From Amaranthus tricolor (lineage: Eukaryota > Streptophyta > Magnoliopsida > Caryophyllales > Amaranthaceae), in contig NC_080047.1 in assembly GCF_026212465.1 (NCBI RefSeq), forward strand, positions 43,930,059 to 43,994,058: DNA of 64,000 bases, in the 5' to 3' direction. This document shows, one piece after another, positions 1-12,988 of this stretch. The translations under genes were made by a program, and so were the position numbers. Under the pieces are notes generated by a model. The model had not been told where the DNA came from and did no database searches. It saw only the letters and a program-made list of their open reading frames with translations. Numbering within the stretch: the first letter of the stretch is position 1; each line of letters opens with the position of its first letter.

Positions 1-2583
1 AGGTGTTACGACGATATTTGTGCTATTGTGAATAAAGTGTTACCAGAAGAGAATACGATGGTAAACAACTTCTATGAAACGAAAAAACAAATAGCTGCCC
101 TTGGATTACCCGTTGAGAAGATAGATTGTTGTCCTAACGGATGTATGATATATTAGGGGAATAATGCGAATGCAACTTGCTGTTATATTTGTGAAACTTC
201 TAGATGGAGAAGAAACAGTAAAGGTGATAAGGTTTTGCGGAAACAATTTCATTATTTCCCCCTAGGCCCCAGATTAAAAAGATTGTATGGTTCAGAGGCA
301 ACAACTAGGCATATGAGGTGGCATGCAGAGCACCACACTAAAGATGGAAAGATGATACATCCGTCCGATGCTGAAGCGTGGTTAACATTTAACGACATAC
401 ATCCAGACTTTGCAATGGAGGCTCGAAACGTGCGGCTTGGTCTGTGTACAGATGGTTTTAACCCCTTTGGAAGTTCGGGTCAACAGTATTCATCGTAGCC
501 TATAATTATCACACCATACAATCTTCCGCCATGGATGTGCATGAAGAAGCCGTATATATTCTTGACCGTGATTGTCCCTGGGCCGAGCGATCCAAAGCAC
601 AACATTGACTTATATCTTCAACCACTAATACAAGAGTTGAATATGTTGTGGGAGGAGTGGATTTGTACATTTGATGTGTCAAGAAAGGAGAATTTCCAAC
701 TGCGAGCAGCTTTAATGTGGACGATCAGTGACTTTCCAGCTTATTCGATGTTGTCTGGGTGGAGTACTGCGAGCCGATATGCTTGCCCTTACTGCATGGA
801 TGATTCACAAGCCTTCTACCTTACGCATAGCAAGAAGATGTGTTGGTTTGACTGTCATAGAAGGTTTTTAGATAGAATTCATCCCTATAGAAGAAATAAA
901 ACAAATTTCAGATTGGGCCTTGTTGAGAAAAGAGATCCACCTATTATTTGGACTGGACATGAATTGCTTGATGAATTAGACCAGTTTGGATTTTTAAGAG
1001 TCAATAAAGAAGATGCACTAGAACATAATAAAGAAGTTAGTAAGTACTCTGCTGGATGGAAGAAGAGGAGCATATTTGGGATATGCCATATTGGAAAACT
1101 AACATGATTCGACTTAATTTGGATGTTATGCACATAGAGAAATGTTTTTGATAACATTTTCATCACTTTGTTGTGTGTTCCAAGTAAAACAAAGGATCAC
1201 ATCAAGGGAATACACGATCTGCGTGAACTTGGTATACGTTCAGAATTGCATCCTATAGGTCCGCGTACTCTCAAACCTTTATAGTTTTTAATTTAGAATT
1301 AATAATAATTCATGTAACATTTATTGATTATATATAGGCACGTCTATTCCTACAGCTTCCTATACATTAAATGAACAACAGATTTGTGCTTTGCTTCAAT
1401 GGTTGAAAAGTATTAGATTTCCCGATGGTTATGTGTCTAATATGGCAAGGAATATTGACATGGCCAAGCATCAATTGTTCGGCATGAAAAGTCACGACTG
1501 TCATGTTTTCATGCAACGCTTAACTCCAATTGCATTCAGAGAATTGCTACCGGTGAAGGTTTGGAAAGCTCTTACCGAGTTGAGCTTATATTTTAGAAGT
1601 TTGACAACCACAAAGCTATGTTTGGAGGATTTGAGGAAGATGGAAGCAGATATTTCGGTTATCATCTGCAAACTGGAGACTATATTTTCGCCCACATTCT
1701 TTGATAGCATGGAACACCTTCCTATCCATTCGGCATATGAGGCAAGGATTACAGGACCGGTCCAATAAAGATGGATGTATCCATTTGAGAGGTATATAAA
1801 TCATATGTAATTAATTTTTGTTTAATTATTATACATTTAGGTCATTCATTATTCTACCGGTGAACTAACTTATTTTGTAGGTACCTTAGACATTTGAAAC
1901 TTAATGTGAAAAATAAAGCTCATGTTGAAGCGTCAATATGCAACGCTTATTTAACCGAGGAAGCATCGCATTTTGTTTCCCATTATTTTGAGCCACATGT
2001 CCAATGCAAGGTCAGAGACCTTCCCAGGAATGATGATGAAGGTTACAATCATATTGTATCTGGTGTATTGTCAATCTTCAGTCATCAATAAGATTTCATG
2101 GAAAAGGAAAAGCATATATTTTGGATGAAAGAGATTACGAGATTGCCCACAGATACATGCTAATGAACTGTCCAGATGTGGATGTATTTGTATCTGAGTT
2201 TAAAAGTTCAATTCAACGACATGAACCGAATTGGTCAAGTCAGAGGATTAAAGCGTGTGTGCAAGAGAATTTTACAAATGCGATCAGAACAGCAGTATGT
2301 TGTTCATCTTTTACCATCTTTTATGTATGTCAAAATTATGTTAATTAAATTCATAAACTTATTTTCATTTATCTGACAGGCAAGACAAGGATTATTTGAT
2401 AACCGAGTGAATAGTGACATTTTGAAGCAAATGGCTGAAGGACCACTTAAACATGCTCGGAGTTACAATGTCTGTTACACTAACAGATATATATTCCACA
2501 CAGTACTTCATGCATCAAATAAATCTGCAGAAAATAGTGACATTTTGAAGCAAATGACATTTTCGAATTATGATATAATTTGA
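1..2583 (+). pseudogene. TNP2-like CACTA transposase with DUF4218 region, broken
   Basis: Frame 1 reads as the TNP2 transposase family from base 1 to about 1104. Recognisable stretches include CCPNGCMIY, HYFPLGPRLKRLY, MRWHAEHH, NPFGSSGQQYSS, VPGPSDPKHNIDLYLQPLI and a CPYC pair. Two in-frame TAG codons (154 and 496) and a stop/frameshift near 1105 break it. The reading resumes in another frame as NLDVMHIEK. The DUF4218-like part is at 1495-2090 (LPVKVWKALTELSLYFRSL; HLPIHSAYEARITGPVQ; EASICNAYLTEEASHFVSHYF) and is interrupted by what look like short introns near 1270-1340 and 1770-1880. A C-terminal remnant continues to about 2583. In intact elements this enzyme cuts the CACTA termini; here it is a fossil. 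The 5' end lies outside the window. Confidence 0.85.
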
Positions 2584-2700
2584 GCATGTTTAATGTTATT
2601 TTTTTCCAAATTTTTTTTTGTTATTTTTAAATGTATTTTTCGAATTATGGTTGTTTTTATTTTATGTTATTTTCGACATATTTTTATGTTTTTTTTCATA

Positions 2701-2890
2701 TTACTTTAATACTATAGGTAGAAATTTTTTGTTTGGAATGATAACTAAGTAATTACTTTAATACTATAGGTAGAAATTTTTTGTTTGGGATAATAACTAA
2801 GTAATTACTTTAATACTATAGGTAGAAATGTTTTGTTTGGGATGATAAAAAAAGTAATTACTTTAAAACTATAGGTAGAAAATAATATTA
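2701..2890. repeat. 52-53 bp tandem repeat, about 3.6 copies
   Basis: The unit starts TTACTTTAATACTATAGGTA and recurs at 2701, 2753, 2805 and 2858 with few changes. It lies between the two CACTA genes, probably in the transposon's intergenic or intron sequence. Confidence 0.9.
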
Positions 2891-2917
2891 GGGATTGAAA
2901 TAAATATTATAGGCAAA

Positions 2918-4460
2918 ATGAACAGCGACCCTACTGATTGGGCTAGCGACATCTTGTTGAATAATTTGTCAAGTAACAACGAGGACAACAGCGATGAAGA
3001 AAACAATAACCAAGTTGATGTGAGTAATGAAAATACTCCAGTGATTCCATATATAATATGGAAGAGGACGATGGAGACGATCCTCGTCCGAATCATCCAT
3101 GGCTAACAAACATAAACAAGTAAATTCTTTTATAATTTTATTATCATTAATATTTTTTTCATTATTAAAATTTCATTGTAAACTAATTTTTTTAATTATT
3201 ATAAGATTTCATCCGGCATTCAGAAATATCATTGCTTCAAAAATAAGGGCTACCTTTAATTATAGACAAGATGTCGAAGGTAGTAATTGGAAGGGTGTGA
3301 CCAAACCCACCAAAGATTTTTATTTTAATAAATTTAAGGTAAAATTATTATTTAGTTGTTTATTTTCAGACTTTTTATATATAAATTATTTTAAATATTT
3401 TATTTGATGAAACATTTATTTATTTAGAAACAATACAAATGGGACCCTCGCCTCGAACATTTCGTTCGGAGGTCATGGGAGGAAAAAGCCGCAAAGCGCT
3501 ATGCGGATATGCTTTTCAAATGACGCAGAAATTTGAAAAACAAGCCTGATTTTAAACCCCCTTCCATCGATAATGAGACTTGGGCGCGATGGAAAAATGA
3601 TTCGGAACGCCCAGATAATAAAGCTTTATCGGCTAGGAATTCCTCCAATTGACATGGAGGAAGAGACAAAGCTGAAGCCATCTATATAGGGGGCTCAGTC
3701 CCGCACGCCAGAACAATGCGGGATTTGGTGAGTATTTAGTTAATTAAGTAGTATTATTATTGAATTGTTTTATTATCTTTTGGTAATTTTAAATCGTTTT
3801 TTTTTTAATTTTAGGAACATTCGAAAGGTCAAAGACCCACACCCTATGAAATATTTACAAGAACACATAGGGTCTTTGACACTGAAACTGGAGATTGTTC
3901 CCAATGGACTAATACGAAGTCACAAAAAGTTAATGTAATAATTTTTAAAACTTGTTTATTTCTTTAATTTTAATTTTTTAATTACTGCAAAAAGTTTATT
4001 TTTTATTTTTTTAAATTATCAATTAATAACTTGTTTATTTCTAATTGATTTGTTTGTTTTATTGAAGGATGAATATCGTGCTTTAATGTAGGAGCATCCA
4101 ACCTGCGATCCAAGTCAAATTTGGTTGGATGCTATTAAAAATGTAGATAGCGGATCAAGCACAAAAAACAAAAAAGAGAGAGAGGTATTTGGGGTTGGGT
4201 TCGCCTCCCAAATTATTTATCCACCTGAGCCAACGGATAATCCGTCTTCTCAGCCTGCACAACCTGATTATGATGCCATCATTCAACAAAGGTTTGCGGA
4301 TTTAGAAGCACGCCAAATGGAGTTTAACAATCAATTGGAAATGCTCACACTGCCTATGAGACTCATCAAAATCATAACAAGACGAGAACTTTTTTTGAAA
4401 TTTGTTCAATCGCATCTCAATTTGTATCAACCCCCTCCTCCACCTCCTCCTAATGAATGA
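2918..4460 (+). pseudogene. Ptta/En/Spm-type CACTA second protein (Transposase_24 family), broken
   Basis: Pieces of the plant Ptta/En/Spm transposase family appear in order over several exons. The first piece, at 2918-3100, is acidic (MNSDPTDWASDILLNN). Then come a piece at 3208-3340 (HPAFRNIIASKIRATFNYR; NWKGVTKPTKDFYFNKF), one at 3428-3670 (KWDPRLEHFVRRSWEEKA; IDNETWARWKNDSERPDN), one at 3812-3930 (EHSKGQRPTPYEIFTRTHR) and one at 4068-4460 (WLDAIKNVDSG; IIQQRFADLEARQMEFNNQ; a proline-rich end). Stops at about 3521, 3650 and 4089 and a frame change break it. The last part looks like the coiled-coil C-terminus usual for this family. The second gene of a CACTA element normally lies here, so family and position agree. 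Confidence 0.75.
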
Positions 4461-4586
4461 TTAAATATATGTAACTTTTGTGACTTTGTAGATAAACTTT
4501 TGTTATATATATATAATATGTCTCACTTTTTATTTTTATTTATTTGTTTTATGTATATATTTTTATCTTAATATTACAACAAATAT

Positions 4587-5301
<715 letters not shown>

Positions 5302-5659
5302 ATAAATCTAAAAGAAAATGCGTACGAGTTGGCGACAGAACAACGACGGAATAGCGAAGGAGTAGTGGTCGCCATATTTCGTCACCTGGTGGTCGCCTCT
5401 TGCTGGCGAGGGAACTGCTACGGCCATTTCGTCGTCTGGTGGTCACCATGTCGGTTTGCTTTTGGGCGATGGAAGGCGTGTCTTCCGTTAGTCGCCAAAT
5501 TTTTCTGAGAAAAAGGTGAGAAAATGGCGTCCATTTTTAAATTAGCGACGAACGAAAAGGCGACCGCCTATGAACCCGTCGTCCACCCCGTTTTTTGACC
5601 ATTTAGCTATCATATGGCGACGAAATTCGTTGTCGCCAATTCAATACTTATTTGTAGTG

Positions 5660-7541
5660 CTTGGTGTAAAAGGTCGGGTCGGATCAGATAATTATAAGAA
5701 TTGGTTGCGAAACAAATTTTACTCCTTTTTATATATTTTTATATGATGTTATTATATTCATAGGTGTGTCGATCCAACGAGCTATAAAATTAAATAAAAA
5801 AACTATTATATAAAATTTTAAAAAGTGGGTCAAAGTGAGTTTGGGTTTAAATGGGCTGTGGCCCACCTTAACCTGTTGAACACATCTAGTATGGGGCAAG
5901 CTGGGTGGATATGAGGCTGATAAAACTTCATATCCACCACCTACTCACTACTCATGGCATATAGGACTTTTTATACCTTATTCACCCAGTACCCACTAAA
6001 TTCATATCCAATACCCATATACCCCCCCTAACTAGGATGATACAGTGATGTGAAACTCGTATAATTTTATCCGTGTGGCATCCCTACCACTAAACTTATC
6101 TCATTCATAATATGTTTTTGGACATAACCTCACCTCTAATACTCCAGTAAAAGTTATAATTTATTTTTCTTTTTTAAATCCAAACTCACATTTTGCCCTG
6201 CATCACTTACTTATTTTCTTAATTTTTTTTTGAAAGAATTTTCTTAATTTTTGAGTAGTCCCGTTCAGAAACAATCTCAAAGGGACAGACGGACCAAAGA
6301 GTACTCTAGAATAATGCCGACTTACAAGCTAAATATCCTTATTAAAAATGAGAGATGCATGAAATTTAAACATGTAACTTGATTTCATGTTATTATACCA
6401 ATTTGATCAAAATTTACAAACTTGAAATATTATGTCTTCTTAAATCCTCTTCAAACAAATGAGCTGTATGTGTAAAGATCAAGACCCTCTAATCAGGGTC
6501 AAAAATGGTGATTAAGTAAATCAGAAAATAGTGATCAACACTAAAGTTTTAGGACCCATAAAGTAGTGCCCGATTCAGGGAAGAAGAGATGACTTAATAG
6601 AGAGGGTAAATTTAGGGAGACAGAAGGACGGTGCATTTTATAAAAAGGTTGTCCCATAAGCACATCTTTGTTAAGACATTAAATGCATCGTTGAAGGACC
6701 AATCAACAAGCGACACGTAAGTACTTGCAGCACAAACAAGACAATATTTTTGGGATTGCTTAAGACATATATTGATGGGTATTTTGGGACATTCCGTACA
6801 GCCCAATGATGGGCTATATACTCCAAGATGCGTCAAGAACGAGGTAGCTAATTTCTTACGAAGAAAAAGACAACCAGAACTCAATCTTAAGAACAATTAA
6901 TACTTAAGCATTGAATAAGAATTGATTCATTAAATCTCATTGATCTTCAAAAGACAATTGAGAACATTTTAAGAGCATTTATTGAATAAAGACAAGGTCT
7001 TATTCATTAAATAGAACAAAGCCTCATGAGATCTTGTTTTAATCGTCTGGTCGGATACTTTTATAATATCAAGCTTGTATAATTTTTATTTGATTATAAT
7101 TCTAGAAATAAACAATCCAACAAACGCATTGGACTACATAAAAAGATGTTTGCGTGCAACTGTGCAAGTAAAAAAAACTAAAGAAGTACATAATTGATGT
7201 AGAAAAGCGCTATAGTGTATATATAAGAAAATTCATAAACAATCACCGTGATTTACAAAATCACCAAAAAAACAAAAGACGTAATAATAAAATAAGAAAA
7301 ACAAGAAAAAAATAAAATAAAACACCATAAATTCTCCCTATAAGATTAGGGCAAGTTGTGCGATTTACTTCTCTCGTAAATAAACGTGATCTACCCAGAC
7401 GTCCTCTATATATACATACTTGTAATAATTATTATTTTACATGCATGTCTCATTATACTTACTACCGATAGTGACGTTTCTCCACTGAACATATCACTAT
7501 CAAATACAAGTATTTCAGAATTTACGAGATAATATAAATAA
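5660..7541. other. Intergenic region, no gene seen
   Basis: This AT-rich sequence lies between the CACTA terminus and the LRR gene. The minus-strand open frame at 6612-6896 (94 codons) has no recognisable domain and looks like chance. The last 100 or so bases are likely 3' untranslated sequence of the LRR gene. Confidence 0.6.
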
Positions 7542-10500
7542 TTAATTATTGAAGAGACGCTCCTGATCAATCCATAAATTTTCAATATTTCTGCGGCGAT
7601 CTTTACCTTTACATTTCCGAAACCAATCAGTAACCAAAGGGCATTCCTCAATTATCAAACTCCTTAGTGCAATCAACAAATCACCTTCCAAAAATAATGT
7701 AGACATGGCACTACATTTGATTACTTCTAAATGCTTAAGTGTGTTTAGCTGCAAAATTGTACATGGAATTGTTTCCAATTTTTGACATCTTTCTATAATT
7801 AGCTTATTAAGACATGGATAATCCCCTTTTTTAGCTTCTTCCCAATATACCAATTGACAAAACCCAGTAATAGAAAGTCTTTCTAATTTAGGAAATGCAA
7901 CACTATTACCAAATCCCCTAAATTTAGCCCTAATCTCTATTAAACTATCCATTTCTACTAGACTTAAATACTTCAAAGATGGTAATTGTCCTAAACATGG
8001 AAGTATCTCACAATTTGTACATTTAAATAGTGTAATACTTGTAAGCATTTTAAACCTAGAATCCCCAATCCAACTAGGAAATATCTTACCATTATAACAT
8101 GATATTTTTAATTTTTCCAAATTATAATTCGGCCTAAGCTCTCCAAGAATTATTACCTCATTATTATCATCATCCCCTGATTGGTGGTAGTCGTCACTCC
8201 ATCTCAATTCCAATTCTTTTATATACTTCTTACGAGATAAACTCGCTTCCTCGACATGGAAAGGGTGCAAAACATTCTCCAGTCTTGATACACATAAATT
8301 TCCTTTAAGGTTATTCAAATCCCTCAACTCTATAATGCTACTTACTCCATTAGTACAATTTTGTACTAGAAATGCTGATAAGGTTTCGAGTTTAGTAAGT
8401 TTTCCTATTCCTTTAGGCATATACGTTATTTGTCTAAGAACATCAAGTTCTAGATGTTTGAGTGATGTTAATTTATTAGTTCCTTCTGGAAGCTTCCATA
8501 AGCGTGTGCAATCATTGAGCTTTAATGTTTCCAACTTTATAAGACAATTTAATGTTTCGGGTAATAATTCGATTTGGGTATTGGATAGATTTAAGTACCT
8601 TAACTCGATTAGGTTACCTAATGAACTAGGCAACTCAGAGATATTAGTTTTACTCAAATCTAATACCTCTAAATGTTTTACTGTTAAAAATACAGCTTGA
8701 GGTAATAACGCCAAATCAAATAATTTTGGCATTACTATGTCGGAATTTGAAGTGCTGGATTCTTGGAAAAGTACACCTGAATGTTTGGTTTCTGATGGTT
8801 GTTTTTCTGATGTGCCTTCCATTTTTGGAATGCTGATCTTGTTGCCTGTAATCATAAGTACCCAACAAGATTAAGGGTGTTAGATGCTTTTGGTGTTCAT
8901 GTTTGTTAGATATATTTATCTATGTATGAATGTGTAGTTTGGGAAAAAAAAATTTTACTCCACCTAAAATATAAAGATACATGCATTTATTATCAACAAA
9001 AATAAATACCCATCAAAATCATGTTTTATAATTTATCAAATAATCATTAATAGCCACCTTGTTAAATTAGGCTGGACTTATTGTGAATGCCAGCATATTA
9101 ACGGGAGGACACAAGTGCAAGTGCACACACTTCATAAGCCAAGGAGATATATATCATCCCAAAACCATATGGCAATGAGAAGAAGGTCTCTAATAGCTTA
9201 TAAAGCGTGCACACCATTTTCAATTTATCGATGTGGGATAACTCATCCTAACACCCCCCTCACATGCGAATCCCCGTCAAGTTCGCATGTGGGAGTAATG
9301 AATTAGGGTAGGAACGCCATTCTTTTTCGAACCTACCATTTTTAAATTGTTGATCGAACCATCGGCTCTGATACCATGTTAAATTAGGCTGGACTTATTG
9401 TGAATGCCAGCATATTAACGGGAGGACGCAAGTGCACACACTTCATAAGCCAAGGAGATATATACCATCCCAAAACCATATGGCAATGGGAAGAAGGTCT
9501 CTAATAGCTTATAAAGCGTGCACACCATTTTCAATTTATCGATGTGGGATAACTCATCCCAACACACCTCACTTGTGTAAACTACTAAGTGAGTAGATGT
9601 AGCTAAACTTATGTGTAGTATATATGTGGACCTCTGTGAACCACGACAATCATGCAATTTGAAGCTTAATTATTTAAATATTGGAAGATTATAAATAATA
9701 CTTTCAACTATTGCTCATTAATTCAAAATACCCTTAGTTATAATTTAACTTTGTATATCTTCAAGTATTAGGATATTAATGTACAGTTTACTATGAAACT
9801 ATAAAAACCTTGTCAAAAACAGCCAGTTGAACATAATATGTATAGTTTTTAAGGTTTAGTATTTATTTCAATTCTTGTGGATATACAAAGTTATATAATA
9901 TATAGCTAAGGGTATTTTGAGTTAATTGAGATTTAAGGGTATTATTTTATAAATTTCCCATATGTTAATAGTTTTTCTTTCTAATTAAGAATCATTAAAT
10001 ATAATAAAATAATATAAAAATCACAAGTAACTTTCAAGTTTTCAAAAGTTGATAAAAAAATTAATAATTATTTATAAGTATTGTTGATAACTTCAAACTT
10101 AAGATTAGAGTTAGAAAAAAGTCATAGATTAAAATAATAATTATAATAATCATATAATTGTGATGAACTGATGATAATGATAAGCGTATAAGATTAATTA
10201 TAAGAGTATTTAATTTACTAATTCTGTGTGGTTATTGGTCTTGATAACAAGCTAAGGTTGTTCACCTATTATAATATATAGGTCAATAATTTTATTCATG
10301 CAATTATTTGAGCGAAATTTCTTACCTTAATTGATATATAAGACGGTTTATCGAGGTATGATATCTCACAAAATAGTTTAATATAATTTCTTATTATTAA
10401 AAATTAATAGACCCATTAACAATAAAAACCCTCTTTATGGAAGTGAAAGTATTTTAGTGTAATGAAGAAATCTACCTTCTAAGTTTGTGGAATCTTGGAG

Positions 10501-12988
10501 CATCTGCATAAAAATTAGGTCAACACTGAGCATTAAATCAAAGAATAAAAGAGATTTTTTATAGCATCACTACATTTAAATTTTCTCCTAGACAATTTTT
10601 TTTTTTTATTCTTAGGGTAACTTAATAGGTTTATATTGGTTTACACCCTATAATTTTATTTACAAATAACATTAGGTTGTTCTTTTTTAATAAGTCATAA
10701 ACTATTAAAATACCAAAATTTCCGACACTTTTACAAGAAAACTCAAATTTACGTAATTTTTTGATCTCCTAATCTACAACATTTATTAAAAAAAGCCCAA
10801 TAATATTGAAAATTATAGAGAGAAAAAATGACGATTTCAAGATTTTAATGATTTAGTGGTTGACGGCTATTTTGAAACTATACGAAGAATGTATACTTTT
10901 AAATTAACATCAAAAATAAATAAGATATTTGTAAGGAGAATAAGTATATTTAGTAATAAATAAAATGAAATAATAAATTGCATGGTTGAAATTAAAAAAG
11001 TTACTTCAAAATAAGTAGAAAAGAATTAAAATAACAAATTAAAATAATAAAATAGTAGGATAAATTAAAATAACGAAGAAAATGTAAAAATTACAAACCT
11101 CTATATACTTGTAAACATCCAACAGGTTCAATCCTTCATAGCCCTTCAGCTCATCTAGTATTGCCTCATAGGTAACTTCTGCAATAAAATCCAAATCACT
11201 TCAAACAGTAAAAATGGATTCAATTAATTAATTTAGAAAAAAGTTACATTAATAATTCAACCTATTTCTTATTATAATTTAAGAACAATTCAAAAAAATA
11301 AAAGTTTATTTTTTCGAGTGTTGATTTTTCCAAAGTGGCTAAACTATTTTTCCAAGATAGATGTTAAAATAAGAGTTTTTATTTTGCTATTTTGAATTTT
11401 TTATCATCTACCTTGTATTCAAATTAAATTATTATTAATGTCAATTTTGTGGTAATTCATAAGAGTTGAAAATTAGAGGTACAACCCACTTTTAATGCCA
11501 CCAAGTTTATTAACCGTGTCAACAACTATTTGATAAACAGTTTTTGCCGAACTGAAATTGGATGAAGATTTTGCAGTTCCCTGCTCAAATTAGACATAAG
11601 ATATTAGTACAATTAATTTTTCATGAAATAATTATAACCTATTTTCATCTATTATTTTATTTGATAGATTTTCAGTTATAGATTTTCAGTTATCTTAGCA
11701 TATTCGGTTTATTTTGATTTAAACAATTTAGCTTTGTATATTTTTGGTTTATTATTAAATTGAATTCATTATTAATGTCAGCATATAATCAGAAAAACGT
11801 GAGGTATGATATAAAAAGTGTCCACACTATTTTTAAATTAAAAGATAAAGGTAAAGATAAATGACACTATCTTTAAATTATTAATGTTAAACAAACCAGC
11901 AGATTAACTATTAAAATGGCCAACATAGCCGATTCTTAGGCTATCCGGACAATTATATATAGGTCGATAAAGAAGTAATCTTTTGTATTTAAGATATTGT
12001 TACACTTTTTATTGGAAAATTTTTTAGATTTTACTATATTTTTAATTTAGGCAAATGTTCAATTATTTTTTATTCTTTTTCATGCGTCTTTTTTTACTTT
12101 TTATCACTTTTAATCTTATCCGTAATATGTAATAGTGCGCAAATTTTATTCCATCTATATGATAAACCTTTATAAGTGAAAGTCATTAAAAGAATTAGAA
12201 TACTAATGTTGTGATTAGGTAATTTATGGTTAAATTCAGGATATGCAGTGTTTTATTATTAATTTTTGGTAAATTGTCGTTGTTGTGACTTTGTGAGCAA
12301 AAATTCTTTAATTGAAATATGACAAAAGGTGTAAGCAAAAATTGTAGGTCTAACATTAATTAGCATATAGTTCTAAACATTATTTTCATCAAATTGAAAA
12401 TTGAACGAACTTATATAGAACCTATATTTGATAGAACATGTAGCATATGGCGAGCTTAATTAGTTAATGATAGAAGTCTAAGCTTTTATATATTCGAATT
12501 ATTTGCTACAGTCTTAAAGTTTAGACTATTTGCGAATTACAATTTCAATGTCTGCATATTATAAATACAACTGTCAAAATATTAATGTCTTTAGGCCAAA
12601 TTTCAAGATTCCGACCATTTTATTAGTCAGAATTATTGATTAAGTGGTTGGAATCCTGTAATTTGGCTTAAATGTCGTAGACATTAATATTTTGGTGGTT
12701 GTAATTCGCAAAAATATAAAATTAATGCCATAATTCACAAAATGCCTAAACTTTAAATTATAATTCGCAAATTATTCTATACTCCCTCAAATAATTATTA
12801 ACTTGGTGATAAACTTTATATATAATTAATTGCTCTGATTTCATATTAAGAAATCAATTAATATTCTATGGGTTTTTTACCTGCAATAATTTCTTGTTTC
12901 TCCCTTTTGGCCATCTATCCATTCCAAGATAACCACCCAAAATTGACTTAAATATTGCAAAGGGGGCTTCTAATTTTGAAAACTCCAT
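7542..12988 (-). CDS. LRR protein with unassigned N-terminal region, five exons, no NB-ARC
   Basis: I assemble five exons with GT/AG borders and matching phases: 12988-12881, 11580-11490, 11178-11099, 10503-10476 and 8845-7542. They give about 536 residues with no internal stop. The start is MEFSKLEAPFAIFKSIL. Residues 1 to about 125 match no family I can name; they include VYQIVDTVNKLGGIKKVTY and a helix-like stretch ending YKYIEMLQDSTN. From about residue 150 the protein is a CNL-type LRR region (HLEVLDLSKTNISELPSSLG; LRYLNLSNTQIELLPETL; LPCLGQLPSLKYLSLVEM) to the C-terminus. There is no P-loop, kinase-2 or winged helix. A TRIM element sits in intron 4. The LRR half resembles the CBP60-LRR and VQ-LRR genes further along. 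The exon model is inference from phase and splice sites. A truncated resistance gene is the simplest alternative. Confidence 0.7.
9060..9564 (-). mobile_element. Complete TRIM (miniature LTR retrotransposon) with target duplication
   Basis: Two LTRs (9060-9253 and 9377-9564; 194 and 188 bases) are nearly identical and have TGTTA...TAACA-type ends. Read on the minus strand, the 5' LTR is followed at once by TGGTATCAGAGC (9365-9376), the usual primer-binding site matching initiator tRNA-Met. A purine tract TGAGGGGGG (9254-9262) precedes the 3' LTR. The interior is only 123 bases and encodes nothing. The 5-base target duplication CACCT is perfect (9055-9059 and 9565-9569). It lies in intron 4 of the LRR gene, on the same strand as that gene. 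Confidence 0.93.

Noticed and set aside
6612..6896. Minus-strand 94-codon open frame
   Set aside because: No domain, no splice context, composition like the flanking intergenic DNA.
8335..8700. Plus-strand open frame of 121 codons
   Set aside because: It is the shadow of the minus-strand LRR exon.
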